Both the position numbers and the translations under genes were made by a program. From Aurantiochytrium sp. KH105 (taxonomy: Eukaryota; Sar; Bigyra; Thraustochytrida; Thraustochytriidae), in assembly GCA_003116975.1 (NCBI GenBank), contig BGKB01000242.1:1-64000 (forward strand): a DNA stretch of 64,000 nt. Direction: 5' to 3'. Below the pieces are notes generated by a model. The model worked only from the letters and a program-made list of their open reading frames with translations. It was not told the origin of the DNA and did no database searches. This document shows, one piece after another, positions 1 through 9,811 of this stretch; position 1 is the stretch's first letter, and every line of letters begins with the position of its first letter.

Positions 1-100
1 CAATGCCAATGCCAATGCCAATGCCAATGCCAATGCCAATGCCAATGCCAATGCCAATGCCAATGCCAATGCCAATGCCAATGCCAATGCCAATGCCAAT
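1..100. repeat. (CAATGC)n hexanucleotide microsatellite
   Basis: About 16.7 perfect copies of CAATGC run from the window edge to base 100, so the array probably continues outside. Read on the plus strand it would encode alternating Met-Pro, but nothing suggests it is translated. The copies show no visible divergence, which points to recent slippage. Confidence 0.95.
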
Positions 101-512
101 CGAAGAGTCCATCCATGTCGCCGCATCTCGATCAAAAAACATTCCGTTTTCCGTCAATCGTTTTCACATCTCAGTCTCGTACATTCCAGTAGCGCAAGCT
201 TGGAAAAGAGGCCTACCAGCGAAGAGCATACGGCTCTCCTCTCCGTCAAGCTGAGAGTGCCAATCGCATCCCTGCTTTACAGTCTCGCACGATGACTGCG
301 ACTTGCGCACCTCGATAACTCGCTTTCGGCCAACCCTAGTCCCGGCACGAAGGGAGAAGTCGCTTGGCGTCACCACTCGGCGGCAAGAGCTCAGAGGCGC
401 TTGCTGTTTGACGAAGCTAGCGATCAAGCGAACAAGTGGTCTTTTTCGAAACTGATATGCATGGACACGGATAGAACATCTTATTGAATTAGAGATCACT
501 GCGAAGCATTGT
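101..512. other. Non-coding flank, no gene seen
   Basis: Unique sequence between the microsatellite and the 3' end of the small minus-strand gene. The frames that cross it have no recognisable domain and depend on the neighbouring gene's composition. Confidence 0.5.
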
Positions 513-728
513 TTAATGGAGCACAACGCGACGGCCAGTGGACTGGTCGACGGCCACCTGGCGCTCGTCGCAAGGGCAACAGCAGATGCAGGGGAAGATG
601 CAGAAGCCAATGACCAGCGAGATGACGCCGCAGTACTTCTCGGTTTCGTAGGTAACCTTGCTGGGGTCCATGCCAGCGGCCGCGATGCGCGGGTCGACCG
701 CGACAACCATCTGCTGCTTGTCCGCCAT
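513..728 (-). CDS. Small Cys-rich single-pass membrane protein, 71 aa
   Basis: A compact frame with ATG at 728 and TAA at 513. Residues 1-30 are polar. Residues 33-53 form a hydrophobic segment very rich in cysteine (Cys at 33, 43, 47, 49, 50, 51 and 53), followed by a charged DER and a short polar tail. A single membrane span with a cluster of juxtamembrane cysteines suggests S-acylation or membrane association. The layout recalls small hydrophobic-Cys proteins such as the LITAF/BRI3 type, but the paired CxxC zinc knuckles of that family are absent, so I do not assign it there. Longer overlapping frames (164-904, 496-894) look like compositional shadows. Function unknown. Confidence 0.6.
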   Translation of the reverse strand: MADKQQMVVAVDPRIAAAGMDPSKVTYETEKYCGVISLVIGFCIFPCICCCPCDERQVAVDQSTGRRVVLH

Positions 729-810
729 CTTTCTGTTGCTTTGTGCTCTGTGGCTCTTCTGCTTTCTCTTGAAGTGCTGTTTGGGCTTTGGAGTTGCGGG
801 TTTGCTGCCG

Positions 811-841
811 TCCGTCCGTCGGCCGGCCGGTCGGCCGGCCG
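811..841. repeat. GTCC/GGCC tetranucleotide tract
   Basis: A run of GTCC units passing into GGCC units, about 85 to 110 bp upstream of the start codon of the small minus-strand gene, so probably in its 5' leader or promoter. A similar tract lies at 8669-8709. Confidence 0.8.
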
Positions 842-1440
842 TGTTGCACGTTCGGCCATCTTGATTGACTGTGAATCATCGGGTATACTCGCACTCTCAG
901 TCAAGGGATAGGTGCTGGCCGGGTGTGCGCGCGCTGTGCCGCGTTCATGCTGGGAAGGTATTATACTGGTATACGCAGGGTACGCGCGCGTGCCGGCTTC
1001 TGCAACTGCACGCGCGCAGGCACGAATGGGTCGCAGCAGCAGAGAAAAGCGATGCGAGAGGTATAGAGAGCTCGATGCCGCGCGTGGCGACAGCGACCGC
1101 CGGCCAGGCTTCGAGTTCTTCTGGCTGGCTGCTTGCTGCTCGGGCTGGCATGATCGAACGGACGGCAGCAGCGACGGCGCGATGCGTACCCCTGCCTGGC
1201 TGCGCAGAGGCAGCTAGCGCGAGATCCACTCCGTGCACGAGTGGGAGCTGCCTTAGGAAAAAAATTTCCAGCACAGAGAGCGCACTGCGGTTGGTCGTTG
1301 TTAGTCAGCCCAGCCCAGCCCAGCCCAGTTCTGGGCGAAGAGCTCGCTCGACGCGACGGCGAGGGGGGGAAGGAAGGCGGGGGAGCGGAGGGACGGAGGC
1401 GCGCAGGCCGCGATGAGCGGGCTGCAGTGTGCGCGAGAGC

Positions 1441-1494
1441 TTGCGTTGCTTGCTCGCGTTGCTTGCTTGCTTGCATGCTTGTTTGCTTGCTTTT
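1441..1494. repeat. (TTGC)n imperfect tetranucleotide repeat
   Basis: Interrupted TTGC units across about 54 bases. The same unit recurs at 18713-18744. Confidence 0.75.
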
Positions 1495-1658
1495 TTGTAA
1501 AGGTCTCTATTGCTGCTGCGTTTCAAAAATTTCAAACAAAGAGCTCGAAGCGACTCGCTCCCGTCCTCGCGCGCGGCAAGACGGCAGGCGCGTGTCCCGC
1601 GACACGCTCGTCTCGCCCCCAACCGCCCGCCCACGCCCGCCCGCCCGCGCACGCAGGC

Positions 1659-1712
1659 GCGTCGCGTCGCGTCGCGTCGCATCGCATCGCGTCGCATCGC
1701 ACTGCATCGTCT
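1659..1712. repeat. (GTCGC/ATCGC)n pentanucleotide repeat
   Basis: About ten pentamers alternating between GTCGC and ATCGC. A shorter GTCGC run recurs just upstream of the coiled-coil gene, near 9721-9740. Confidence 0.85.
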
Positions 1713-2642
1713 CACGCATCGCTCGCTCGCCGCGCGAGGCAGAAGCGCGAGGCCCCACGAGCCAGCTCGCGCGTGGCAGCGGCCGCGTCTCCGGGCCAGC
1801 GGCGCCGCCTGGCAGCGCGGCCGCGCGCGCACGTGCTGCGCCTGCCCTCTGCAGCGCGGCGCCACGAGCCAGTTCCGCGAGGAGAACCCTTTCGAACGTT
1901 GCGGGACTGGCCGCGATCTTGCACTTGAGGGACGCAGGAAGCAGGTGTGGGGGGAGGTAGGGTGTGCGTGCGAGATACTTCGGGTCTTGTGCAGTTCGTT
2001 TTGGCAACAAACGACATTGTCGTCACGAATAAACAGCTTGGCGTATAGACCTATAGGCCCGAGTGAAAGAGGGAGGCGTGGAAAGGGCGTGGCTGGTGGA
2101 CGCGTTGCGAGGGAGGGAAAGCAGTTGCAGGTGGGTGGCCTTGGTCGGCGCGTTCGCGTGCGTGTGCGTCATGCACGCCTGGAAGAGTGCGTGCAGGACA
2201 CGGCGCTGGAAGATTTTAACACACATAAAAAAAGCAAACATCGGCGGCCAGTGAAAGAGCGATCGGTTCTCGACACATGGGCTCCTCAACCATCGCTACG
2301 CCGCTATCGCTGCCAAACAAAACCAACCCTCTTCTGCATCTCGACATGCGAGCAGTTCCTAAGGCGTCTCATTCCGCCAGTGATCAGATCCGGTTGCACA
2401 TAAACCAAAATTATTGCCCGGGGGCTCCACGGCGATCAGCACCATCGAGAAGATCTGCGCGACCGGCGGCATGGTGAGAGCCTTTTTCAGTCACATCACA
2501 TGTCAGTAAAATGTAAACAGGGGCAGCCTAAGGCCGGCCCATCTGTCGGTTGATAGGGTTACGCGAAACCGCGATGGCGTCGGTTTCGTCTGAGCCTCGG
2601 GCCAGGACTCCGAAGGAATCAATCGCGTGATCGAAGAAGATC

Positions 2643-5600
2643 ATGGCGCGCGAGACCGAGGCGCGCGGCGCGGAGGAGGAGCACCGCGGCGCGGAGGAGG
2701 AGGAGAAGGCGGCGGAGGCGGCGGCAGAGAGCGGAGGCCTCGAGCCCCCCCGCGATCAGACCGAGACCGGCGAGGCGGAAGGTACGAACGACGACGACGA
2801 CGGCGACATGGCCAACGACGGTGAGGTCCAGGCCAACTCCGACGCCAGCACCAACGCCGAAGTGCTTGCCGATGCCGACGTCGATGCCAATGTAGATGCC
2901 GGAGACGGCTTGCCGAACGAGGACGGCGATGGGGAACGCGAAAGTCGCGGCCATGAGCGTGCAGAAACGATTGACGAAAGTGCTCACGGCGACGACGACC
3001 GCGACAACGAGGACAACGAGGCCAAAAGCCAGGTCGAGGACGAAGACGAAGACGAGGACGAGGACGAGGACGAAGAAAATGACACCTACGCCGGCGCAGA
3101 CGAGACGCCCGCCAAGCCAGAGTCCACCGTGCCGCCCCAAGAACAGCGAAGCTACGGCATGGGACTCTGGATGAAGCGGACATTGAGCACGGCCGTAAAA
3201 GCACAGAGTCAGATTGGTGAACTTTTGGCGAGACCCGGCAGGCTCTACAAGGAGATGAGCCAGGAAAGCGCAGAGCTGCGTCGTCGCGCCGCCGAGCTCA
3301 TGGACGCTCTTGCGGGAAATCACATTTTCCTCGATGGCGAACGCACGACCGGATCCGTACTCGCGCTCAAAGATCGCGTATCTGGTGCCGCCGTCGGCGT
3401 GCAGCAGGACGTCAAGCTTCTCGAGGTCTCTTGGTCACGTTGCATCCCTTCCAAGGAAGACGACACGGACGCGAACGCGGGAGACGAAGCCTGGGAAACA
3501 ATCGCAGACGCTCCCAATATTGGCTACTATCGACTCACAATCGATGATGCCGATCACTTGGTGCGCGCAGAGGTGCGTATGACCGAGCTCTTTTGGCGCC
3601 TCGTGCCCGGTGCGGAACCTGCAACTGCAGAGTCTGAACCTGTCGCGGCTGCGACGACAGCACCCTCCGCCGCGTCACCCTCGTCGGTCGCTTCCAAGTC
3701 AGCCGCCGCAAGCCATCCTGCCGCGAGCAGCCCCGCCGCGGGACCCATCACCACGGCTCCAGCTGCAGAGAGCGCCGAGAAAACCATGCTCCCGCCTTCC
3801 ATGTCATCTGTGAGCCTGGCTTCAATGGCGTCTTTTGCATCCATGAGCTCGACAACGTCTCAAAAGGATCTCGTTTGGCATTTTACCTCCGGTTCTCAGG
3901 GCGCTGGCCAGGAGACCTCTACGGACGAGGACGAGGCCTCGGAACTGCCCGTCGTGCAACTTTCATCTGCCGTGTCTGACTTAGTCAAGGACCTCATGAA
4001 GCGCTCCAAGGTCTTGCAATTTGACAACTTTAAAAACCGCGCTGATCCTGCCAACGAAGCGCAGCTCGTAGTGGACGCAAAGGCAAAAGACAAACTCTGC
4101 GTCACAGTGCGGCGGGCGCAAGTCTCGAAAAAGGGCGGCGCAACCGACACAGATGACCCCGATGATGCCGGGGCAGCTCCCGTGACATCGCGTTTCCCCG
4201 AGGATCGTCTGCAGGTGTACGCGGGTAGCACCCACGCGCGTGCCATGCACCTTGTCTTGGGCGACCAGAGCATCATGCTGCACGCGCGTGCCAACGCGGA
4301 GCGCGATGCCCTGATTGTGCTGCTGCGTCGCCGGCGCGATGACGTGCAAGCAAAGCCACGCGGCTACGACTTTGAGCCGCTTGAGCAAGCTGTCGAGACG
4401 CGACCCGAGTCCACGTCTGTCTCCGTATCGGGTACCATTTCACTTCCGGGCGGTAATGGCGCAGGACTCGCCGACGATGAGGGCCTCGAGGCGGCAGACT
4501 GTGCCTATAGCGAGGTCTGGAAGCTCCTTGACTATGACGACCTCGCGCAAACGGCGCGCAAGACCCAGCCGCTGCGATCGCGCGCGCCGTCCACCTCAAC
4601 GACCGGGGCAACCTTTTCCGCCTTTGCACGACGCTTTTCCGCACGCTCGCTTCCATTGCAGTCCTTTTTGGGCGTCGGCAAGTCGTCATCGTCGGCAGCG
4701 GCACCAGCAGGAGCGTCGTCTTCAAGCGTGGCGTCCTCGTCGCCGTCTGGCTCCGCACAAGGTAAACAGAGCCAAGGTGAAAAGGCCCCGCCTCCGGTCC
4801 CTCCCGAAGAAATGCCAGCAGAGTTTGACCTCTATAAAGTGGGCGGCTTCGGCGACCGCTACGATGTAGAGCTAGACATGATCGACGGCGAAGGCCTTGG
4901 CGTCACGCTGACGCTCTTTGACGTTGTACGCAGATCCTCTGACGAGAACTTTCCCGAAAAGGGCGCGACCTGCGTATGCATTAGTGGTTTCTGTCCTACC
5001 GTTGTGGCCGGCGAGGAAAGTCCTGGGCAGCTCGAAAAATCCCGCATCGTGCGTGTCGGCGATGCACTCGTGGCCGTGAATGGGATCCCCATCGAACCCT
5101 CGCCGCCGGTGCGCAAGCGCAAAGACCTCAAAACATACGAAAGGTGTACGCTACGGCGCGTGGCTACGCTCGTGGAAAAGGAACGCGCAGCAGGTCGCGA
5201 GGATGTGGATGTGGATCGGGTCCCCAATCCCGCAGCCCGCATGACGTTTACTTTTGCGCAGAGTCAGACTGGCGTAGCGCTCAAAATCAACTCGCATCTC
5301 AAAATCAGAGAGGAACTCGAGGAATACAAGACCAAGCTCTACGAGGCCAATGCACGCGCCAGCGCTGTAGTGACGCAGTGCGAGCAGCGTCTCGAAAAAC
5401 AGGGAAGCCGCACGCGACGATTGTGCGATGTTGTTGACGAAGCGCGTGCCGAGGCCGAGCGGGCTGTTACGGAGCGAACCCTCGTGCAGGAAGAGTGCAA
5501 TACGCTCAAGGCTCACCTTGAGGAGGCCGCGGCCTCTGCCAAGAGCGCAGAGGAAAAGCACGAGGAGCAGGCCGGGTCTTTGGCCGCTGAAATTTCCCGC

Positions 5601-6698
5601 CTCAAGCAACAAAAGGAGGAGCAGACGCGCCGGGTCAAGCAGCTCGAGGCAAGCATGGAAGCGCTGGCGAATGAAGGTGAGGCCTGGGTCAACACGATTG
5701 GAACCAAGGAAGATGCTCTCCGTGCGCTGGAAAAGGAGTTGCGGGCCATGCAGATCAAGTACGAGAACTCGCAAAACCTCTTGGACAATGCCGTCGAAGA
5801 ACGCGAGCGTCTTCGGGGAGACTTGGCGGCGCGCCAGGAAGAAATGAAGACACTGCGCGCTGAGGTTGCTGATGCGCACGCAAGTCTGGAACAGGCCCAC
5901 GATGAAGCCGACAAGCTCACCGCACGACTGCGCATGGAGGCTGACGAGGCGCAGAATGAGATCCAGCGCGAGAAACATGGGCAAGCGAAGCTGGCGAGCG
6001 AGCTGGAGACTGTCCGTGAACAGCTTGCCGTCTCGCAGTCGCACGCCCGCGCGCTCAAGGAGGCCAATACCAGCTCTGAGGAGCGTGCGGAGGAGGCCAG
6101 CGCCGCACGCCAGCGCGCGGAGATGGCCTTGAACGAGCAAAAGGACCTGCTCGCCCTTGCACACAAAAAGATTGCTCATCTCGAGGAGCAGCTGAGCAAT
6201 GAGCGCACTGTGCACGAGCGTATGCGCCGTGATCGCACGCCGCGACGCGCCTCCGCTTCGTCGGTGACCGAGGATGCCGCTGGTGCCTCGGGTGCCTCGG
6301 GGGATGGCGACGAGGATGCGATTCGTAGAGAGGAGGACCTCAAGCGTCGCAACCGTGAAATGGAGGCGGCAAATGAGTTACTGCGCTCGCAGGTCAAGTC
6401 GCTCAAGTCGCGCGTTCAAGGTCTCTCCGCCGAGGTTACCAAGGTGACCCAAATGGATGCCGTCGTGGCAGAAAAGAATGAGCTCATTGTCCAAGTCAAG
6501 CTCGAAGAGGCGAAGCGCCTTGAGGCAGAGGATGAGCTCACCGCCTACAAAGGCGCTCTGCTCAAGTACGCGCGTCAAGCACAAAAGGATGAAAAGGAGG
6601 GAAATGGTGAGCCATGGACGAACCGTCCCAAGATCTTTGACCACTTGTACAGGACGCTTCTTGCCGAGGAGGACGGAAGTAAGACGCACTCGCGCTAG
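2643..6698 (+). CDS. Acidic PDZ-domain coiled-coil scaffold protein, 1351 aa
   Basis: A single uninterrupted frame, ATG 2643 to TAG 6696-6698. Residues 1-165 are very acidic, ending in an Asp/Glu run near 120-150. A short basic-amphipathic segment follows near 172-200. Residues about 472-566 show a beta-rich PH-like pattern (inference). Low-complexity Ser/Ala/Pro linkers lie near 325-405 and 680-712. Residues about 740-825 read as a PDZ domain: GLGVTL-type carboxylate loop, CVCISGF strand, and the RIVRVGDALVAVNG strand typical of PDZ folds. From about 886 to 1310 the protein is a long heptad coiled coil with KLEE-, LRAL- and EELRAM-like blocks. The architecture suggests a peptide-binding scaffold, perhaps cytoskeletal or vesicular. 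It cannot be assigned to a named family. The opposite-strand frame at 5151-6215 is the mirror of the coiled coil. Confidence 0.9.
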   Translation: MARETEARGAEEEHRGAEEEEKAAEAAAESGGLEPPRDQTETGEAEGTNDDDDGDMANDGEVQANSDASTNAEVLADADVDANVDAGDGLPNEDGDGERESRGHERAETIDESAHGDDDRDNEDNEAKSQVEDEDEDEDEDEDEENDTYAGADETPAKPESTVPPQEQRSYGMGLWMKRTLSTAVKAQSQIGELLARPGRLYKEMSQESAELRRRAAELMDALAGNHIFLDGERTTGSVLALKDRVSGAAVGVQQDVKLLEVSWSRCIPSKEDDTDANAGDEAWETIADAPNIGYYRLTIDDADHLVRAEVRMTELFWRLVPGAEPATAESEPVAAATTAPSAASPSSVASKSAAASHPAASSPAAGPITTAPAAESAEKTMLPPSMSSVSLASMASFASMSSTTSQKDLVWHFTSGSQGAGQETSTDEDEASELPVVQLSSAVSDLVKDLMKRSKVLQFDNFKNRADPANEAQLVVDAKAKDKLCVTVRRAQVSKKGGATDTDDPDDAGAAPVTSRFPEDRLQVYAGSTHARAMHLVLGDQSIMLHARANAERDALIVLLRRRRDDVQAKPRGYDFEPLEQAVETRPESTSVSVSGTISLPGGNGAGLADDEGLEAADCAYSEVWKLLDYDDLAQTARKTQPLRSRAPSTSTTGATFSAFARRFSARSLPLQSFLGVGKSSSSAAAPAGASSSSVASSSPSGSAQGKQSQGEKAPPPVPPEEMPAEFDLYKVGGFGDRYDVELDMIDGEGLGVTLTLFDVVRRSSDENFPEKGATCVCISGFCPTVVAGEESPGQLEKSRIVRVGDALVAVNGIPIEPSPPVRKRKDLKTYERCTLRRVATLVEKERAAGREDVDVDRVPNPAARMTFTFAQSQTGVALKINSHLKIREELEEYKTKLYEANARASAVVTQCEQRLEKQGSRTRRLCDVVDEARAEAERAVTERTLVQEECNTLKAHLEEAAASAKSAEEKHEEQAGSLAAEISRLKQQKEEQTRRVKQLEASMEALANEGEAWVNTIGTKEDALRALEKELRAMQIKYENSQNLLDNAVEERERLRGDLAARQEEMKTLRAEVADAHASLEQAHDEADKLTARLRMEADEAQNEIQREKHGQAKLASELETVREQLAVSQSHARALKEANTSSEERAEEASAARQRAEMALNEQKDLLALAHKKIAHLEEQLSNERTVHERMRRDRTPRRASASSVTEDAAGASGASGDGDEDAIRREEDLKRRNREMEAANELLRSQVKSLKSRVQGLSAEVTKVTQMDAVVAEKNELIVQVKLEEAKRLEAEDELTAYKGALLKYARQAQKDEKEGNGEPWTNRPKIFDHLYRTLLAEEDGSKTHSR

Positions 6699-7222
6699 AC
6701 ATTTCCAAAAGTTTTTAAAAAAGGAAAGAGAACGAAAGACCACACGGGAAGAAATCTGTCGAGCTCAAACTTTCACGCCACTCCACGCTCGTCCGAGCTT
6801 TGGCCAGGATGCGCAAGGTCTGAGCTGGTGCAATACACTCTATAAAATGGCGCTGTGTCGCCTTTGGACAACAACAATAACAACAAAAGCTATCAAATTG
6901 TAATTGTGAGTGAGCATTCTCTTGACTTGTGAATGTGTGACAGGTCGTAGCGAAAGGCGCTCTGCTAACAAGTTTGAACTGAAACACCGCACGTTCGCAA
7001 GCAAAGGCAAGCAAAAATACTCATTTGCTTTCTCCTAAATACTTGGTTGTACCTCTGGTAAACTCTTGTTTGTTTGTGTTTCGTAGAAATCTAACTCGTG
7101 CACATGATTCTGGAGACAAACGATAGGCCTAGTTTGTCCAACAGGAGAGGCAAGTGATGTTTGTCTAACAGGAGGCAATCTCTTTTCTGCAAAAGGAAAT
7201 AAAGGTAAATGATGCAGGCAAG

Positions 7223-7254
<32 letters not shown>

Positions 7255-7352
7255 TTGGCAGGCAGGCAGACAGACGACCAGCCAGCCCGCCAGTAAGTCA
7301 GTCAGTCGATCCAGGCTAGCCACGGCGAAGCCTTCGTCTCCATCTCTGACAC
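6699..7352. other. Convergent 3' spacer, AT-richer, with GCAG repeat
   Basis: It separates the scaffold gene from the convergent mitochondrial L34 gene and must carry both 3' ends. It is clearly more AT-rich than the 5' spacers. Visible elements: the 13-mer AACAACAATAACA at 6870-6882, a TATAAAA-like string near 6840, and a GCAG tract at 7213-7268. No gene seen. Confidence 0.6.
7213..7268. repeat. (GCAG)n tetranucleotide repeat
   Basis: About a dozen GCAG units with one or two interruptions, decaying into GACA/CAGT-like units. It lies about 85 bases beyond the stop codon of the mitochondrial L34 gene, so possibly in its 3' UTR. Confidence 0.9.
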
Positions 7353-7880
7353 TTATGCCGACAGGCGTGCCCGACCCTTGAGCTTCCTGCGGAGGAGCGT
7401 CCGGCGACCATTCTTGTTGACGAGGCGGCTGCGAAAGCCGTGTTTCCGCTTGCGCTTGAGCACACTGGGCTGGTACTGGCGCTTGATCATCTCAAAGATG
7501 AACGCCCGCGCGCCCTCCGCGGTGGCGTCCTCCACGGGCGCCAGCTGCTCCGCGGGCACCGTGTGCAGCAGCGTGGACGTCCACGGCGTCTGGGTCGCCG
7601 TGGCCACCGCCTGCTGCTCGAGCAGCGCGCGGGCGACGAGCGCCAGCGCGGGCGCCACGTCGTGGGCGGCGGCGGCGGCGGCGGGCGTCGCGGCCGGCCG
7701 CAGGGCAGCAGCGGCGGCGGAGCCCGAGAGCGAGCGCGCCGTCGGCGTCGCCACGCGCGCCGTCTGCAGCGCCATCATGCCGCGCGGCGCGGCTCCCGCC
7801 AGCTGCTGCTGCGTCTGCTGCGGCGCAGGGGCCAGCGGCCGCGCGGCCTGGCGCGCGACGCGGGCACCAAGACGAAGCAT
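7353..7880 (-). CDS. Mitochondrial large-subunit ribosomal protein bL34m, 175 aa
   Basis: The last 44 residues match the L34 family closely: [19 protein letters not shown], then [18 protein letters not shown], the universal basic L34 signature. Bacterial L34 is only about 45 residues long; here it carries a long N-terminal extension. I chose ATG 7880 because it begins [16 protein letters not shown], a typical Arg-rich mitochondrial presequence. In-frame ATGs at 7964 and 8036 exist but give a poorer targeting signal. Residues about 15-110 are Ala/Gln/Pro-rich and probably unstructured. The protein sits near the peptidyl-transferase region of the large subunit. A nuclear gene with a presequence marks the organism as a mitochondriate eukaryote. 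Confidence 0.93.
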   Translation of the reverse strand: MLRLGARVARQAARPLAPAPQQTQQQLAGAAPRGMMALQTARVATPTARSLSGSAAAAALRPAATPAAAAAAHDVAPALALVARALLEQQAVATATQTPWTSTLLHTVPAEQLAPVEDATAEGARAFIFEMIKRQYQPSVLKRKRKHGFRSRLVNKNGRRTLLRRKLKGRARLSA

Positions 7881-9811
7881 CGCGCAGGCGAAGGAAGGGC
7901 AGCTCTCCTCGGCGCGCAAGGGTCCTCGTGCAGTGAAGCAGCTTTTGCAAGCAAGCGCTGCCATGCTGCGGAAAAACACTGGCCCGAAGAGCCGCAGAAT
8001 ATCCTCGTTCTGGAAGTTCAAGGATTTAACGAACATTCAAGTTTCTCGGCCGCCGGCGGCCTCCGTCTCTTTCCTCACCAGAAGGCGAACCTCATCTTCA
8101 TCGCTCTTTGCGCTCCTTGCGCCGACGGTGGAGACGATTGAGCGCTCCTCCCGGGACGCGCGGCCGGCTCGTATCCCGGCTGTGTACACCTTGCTTTCCT
8201 TTTCTTCGCGCTGGTCACGCAGGTCCGCGCACAGGCGAAGTTGCGGCCACGGAGCGGAAAACTCTACGACGCCAACGGCGATCTTACTTGGGCTGCTTGA
8301 TCTGAGGAAGGCTGCCGCTGCTGATTTTGCTGCTCATCTCTGTGCGCCACGAAACGGGAAAGAGGGGGATGACGGTTCAGGTTGTAGCCTGGGAAAGGCA
8401 GGATCGTCGCTTTCGTTCGGACCTAGCGAGCGATTTTCTGGGACTTTTTGGGCTGGCCTGCATCGCTCGACATTGTCCGCTGCTTGCTTGTGACAAGAGT
8501 CTTCCTTCCGGGTTCATCGATTTCCCAACAAACGAACGAATACGTGTCGTGGGACCGAATCCAGTGCGCCTTGGCAGGTCTTTGAGAAAAATGGTTCAAG
8601 CAAGGGGACATTGTCTTGCCTCCTCGTGGGCGGGCATCTTTGGGAACACGATAGCGGTGTGCCAAAGTTGACCGACCGACCGACCGGCCGGCCGGCCGGC
8701 CGGCCCGGCCAATCGATAGCTTTTATTCGAACAGAAGATCCAAGTACGAACCCCATCACGATCACATCGCACTTCAACCAAGACCGCGGCCGGCACATTT
8801 TGGCTCCTGGCCAGAAAACCATCTCCCCTTTTCCACTTCCTCACTCTTCCCTTTTTACCACTTTCCCCCCTCTCCGAGCACGCCACGAAGCCTGCCACAA
8901 AGCCAGCCGCAACGCCATAAAAAGCATCCCCGCTCCTCTCCTCTCTCGCACGCCTCCAATGCTCCCTGCCCCATCGTCTCCGCGTCGCCCCCGCACATTT
9001 CTTCCCTGCGAGCATTCGGTGATCAGGCCTAAGCCGCGCGGATAGGCCTCTAACAGTGGCTGGCGTTTCATGCCCCTTTCCGCCGAGCCTCCACATCCGT
9101 GCACAGTCAGTCAGTCATCATCCTTATCTCTCCCCTCGTTCTCTTCCTCCTCGGCGTCGCGCATTGACCGCGGCGAGCGACTGCGAGGTGCGTGCAGCAT
9201 CGCTGCTGCCTGCGCTGAGCTCGTGCAAGTTGTGCACGAGCCAATAGCAGCACAATAAGCAGGCAGGGCAGCCGCAGCGACGCAGCCGCACAAGACACGC
9301 CAAGCCAAGCCGAGACCGCGCCAAACCCGTCCAGCGCGGCGTCGAGCGCAGCCGCGACGCGCAGCCGCGCGAGGCGACCCGGCGAGGCAAGGCGCGGCGG
9401 GAGCGCGGGCCGCGGCCGACGCGGGGCCGGCTGCCGTGCGTGCGAGCGCGCGAGCGAGCGTGCGAGCTTTGGAGGCGGTCGAGGCTCGCGATTTATTTGC
9501 AAAAGCAGGCGCACGAGACGCGCGAGACGCGCGTGCAGCAGCTGCACGCGACCGAGGCGAGGCGGAGGCGGAGGCGGAGTGCGCCGCCGCGGGGTGCGGC
9601 AGATTGGGCCGGAGCAGACTGTGGCGAGGCCTTGCGAGGCGTGCGTCTGCGGTGTCTCTGCACTACGGAAAGCGAGCCGCGAGAGAGAGCGAGCGAGCTT
9701 GCGTGTGCCAAGACCGACTGGCGTCGCGTCGCGTCGCGTCCGCTCTGCTGTCCTTCGCCTCGAGAGAAAATCTAAAGCAGATTGACCGGAAGCGAACGAC
9801 AAAGCAACACC
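7881..9811. other. GC-rich divergent spacer with repeats, no gene
   Basis: A 1.9 kb spacer between the divergent bL34m and coiled-coil genes. It contains a GACC/GGCC tract (8669-8709), degenerate GCGAG/GCCGC repeats (about 9250-9600) and a short GTCGC run near 9721-9740. Open frames occur on both strands but have no domains and are broken by composition changes. It presumably carries both promoters. Confidence 0.6.
8669..8709. repeat. (GACC)n then (GGCC)n tetranucleotide tract
   Basis: Four GACC units followed by five GGCC-type units. The tract is closely related in unit and order to 811-841 and to the GACC block at 16953-16991. Confidence 0.9.

Larger units (their letters stand above)
729..2642. 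other. GC-rich divergent intergenic spacer with microsatellites
   Basis: A 1.9 kb spacer between two divergently transcribed genes; it must hold both promoters. It contains stacked short tandem repeats: GTCC/GGCC at 811-841, CCAGC near 1307-1329, TTGC near 1441-1494, and GTCGC/ATCGC at 1659-1712. Long open frames occur in several registers on both strands, as expected for GC-rich DNA poor in stop codons. None has a recognisable domain. Confidence 0.6.

Noticed and set aside
1510-2403. 297-codon plus-strand frame in the first spacer
   Set aside because: Arg/Ala-rich repeat translation with no ATG-supported domain; overlapping frames of similar length exist in other registers.
5151-6215. 354-codon minus-strand frame with hydrophobic runs
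   Set aside because: Leu-rich reverse complement of the Glu/Lys coiled coil in the scaffold gene.
9782-9811. Ten-codon extension of the coiled-coil protein
   Set aside because: Begins with TTG; ATG 9812 has an excellent context.
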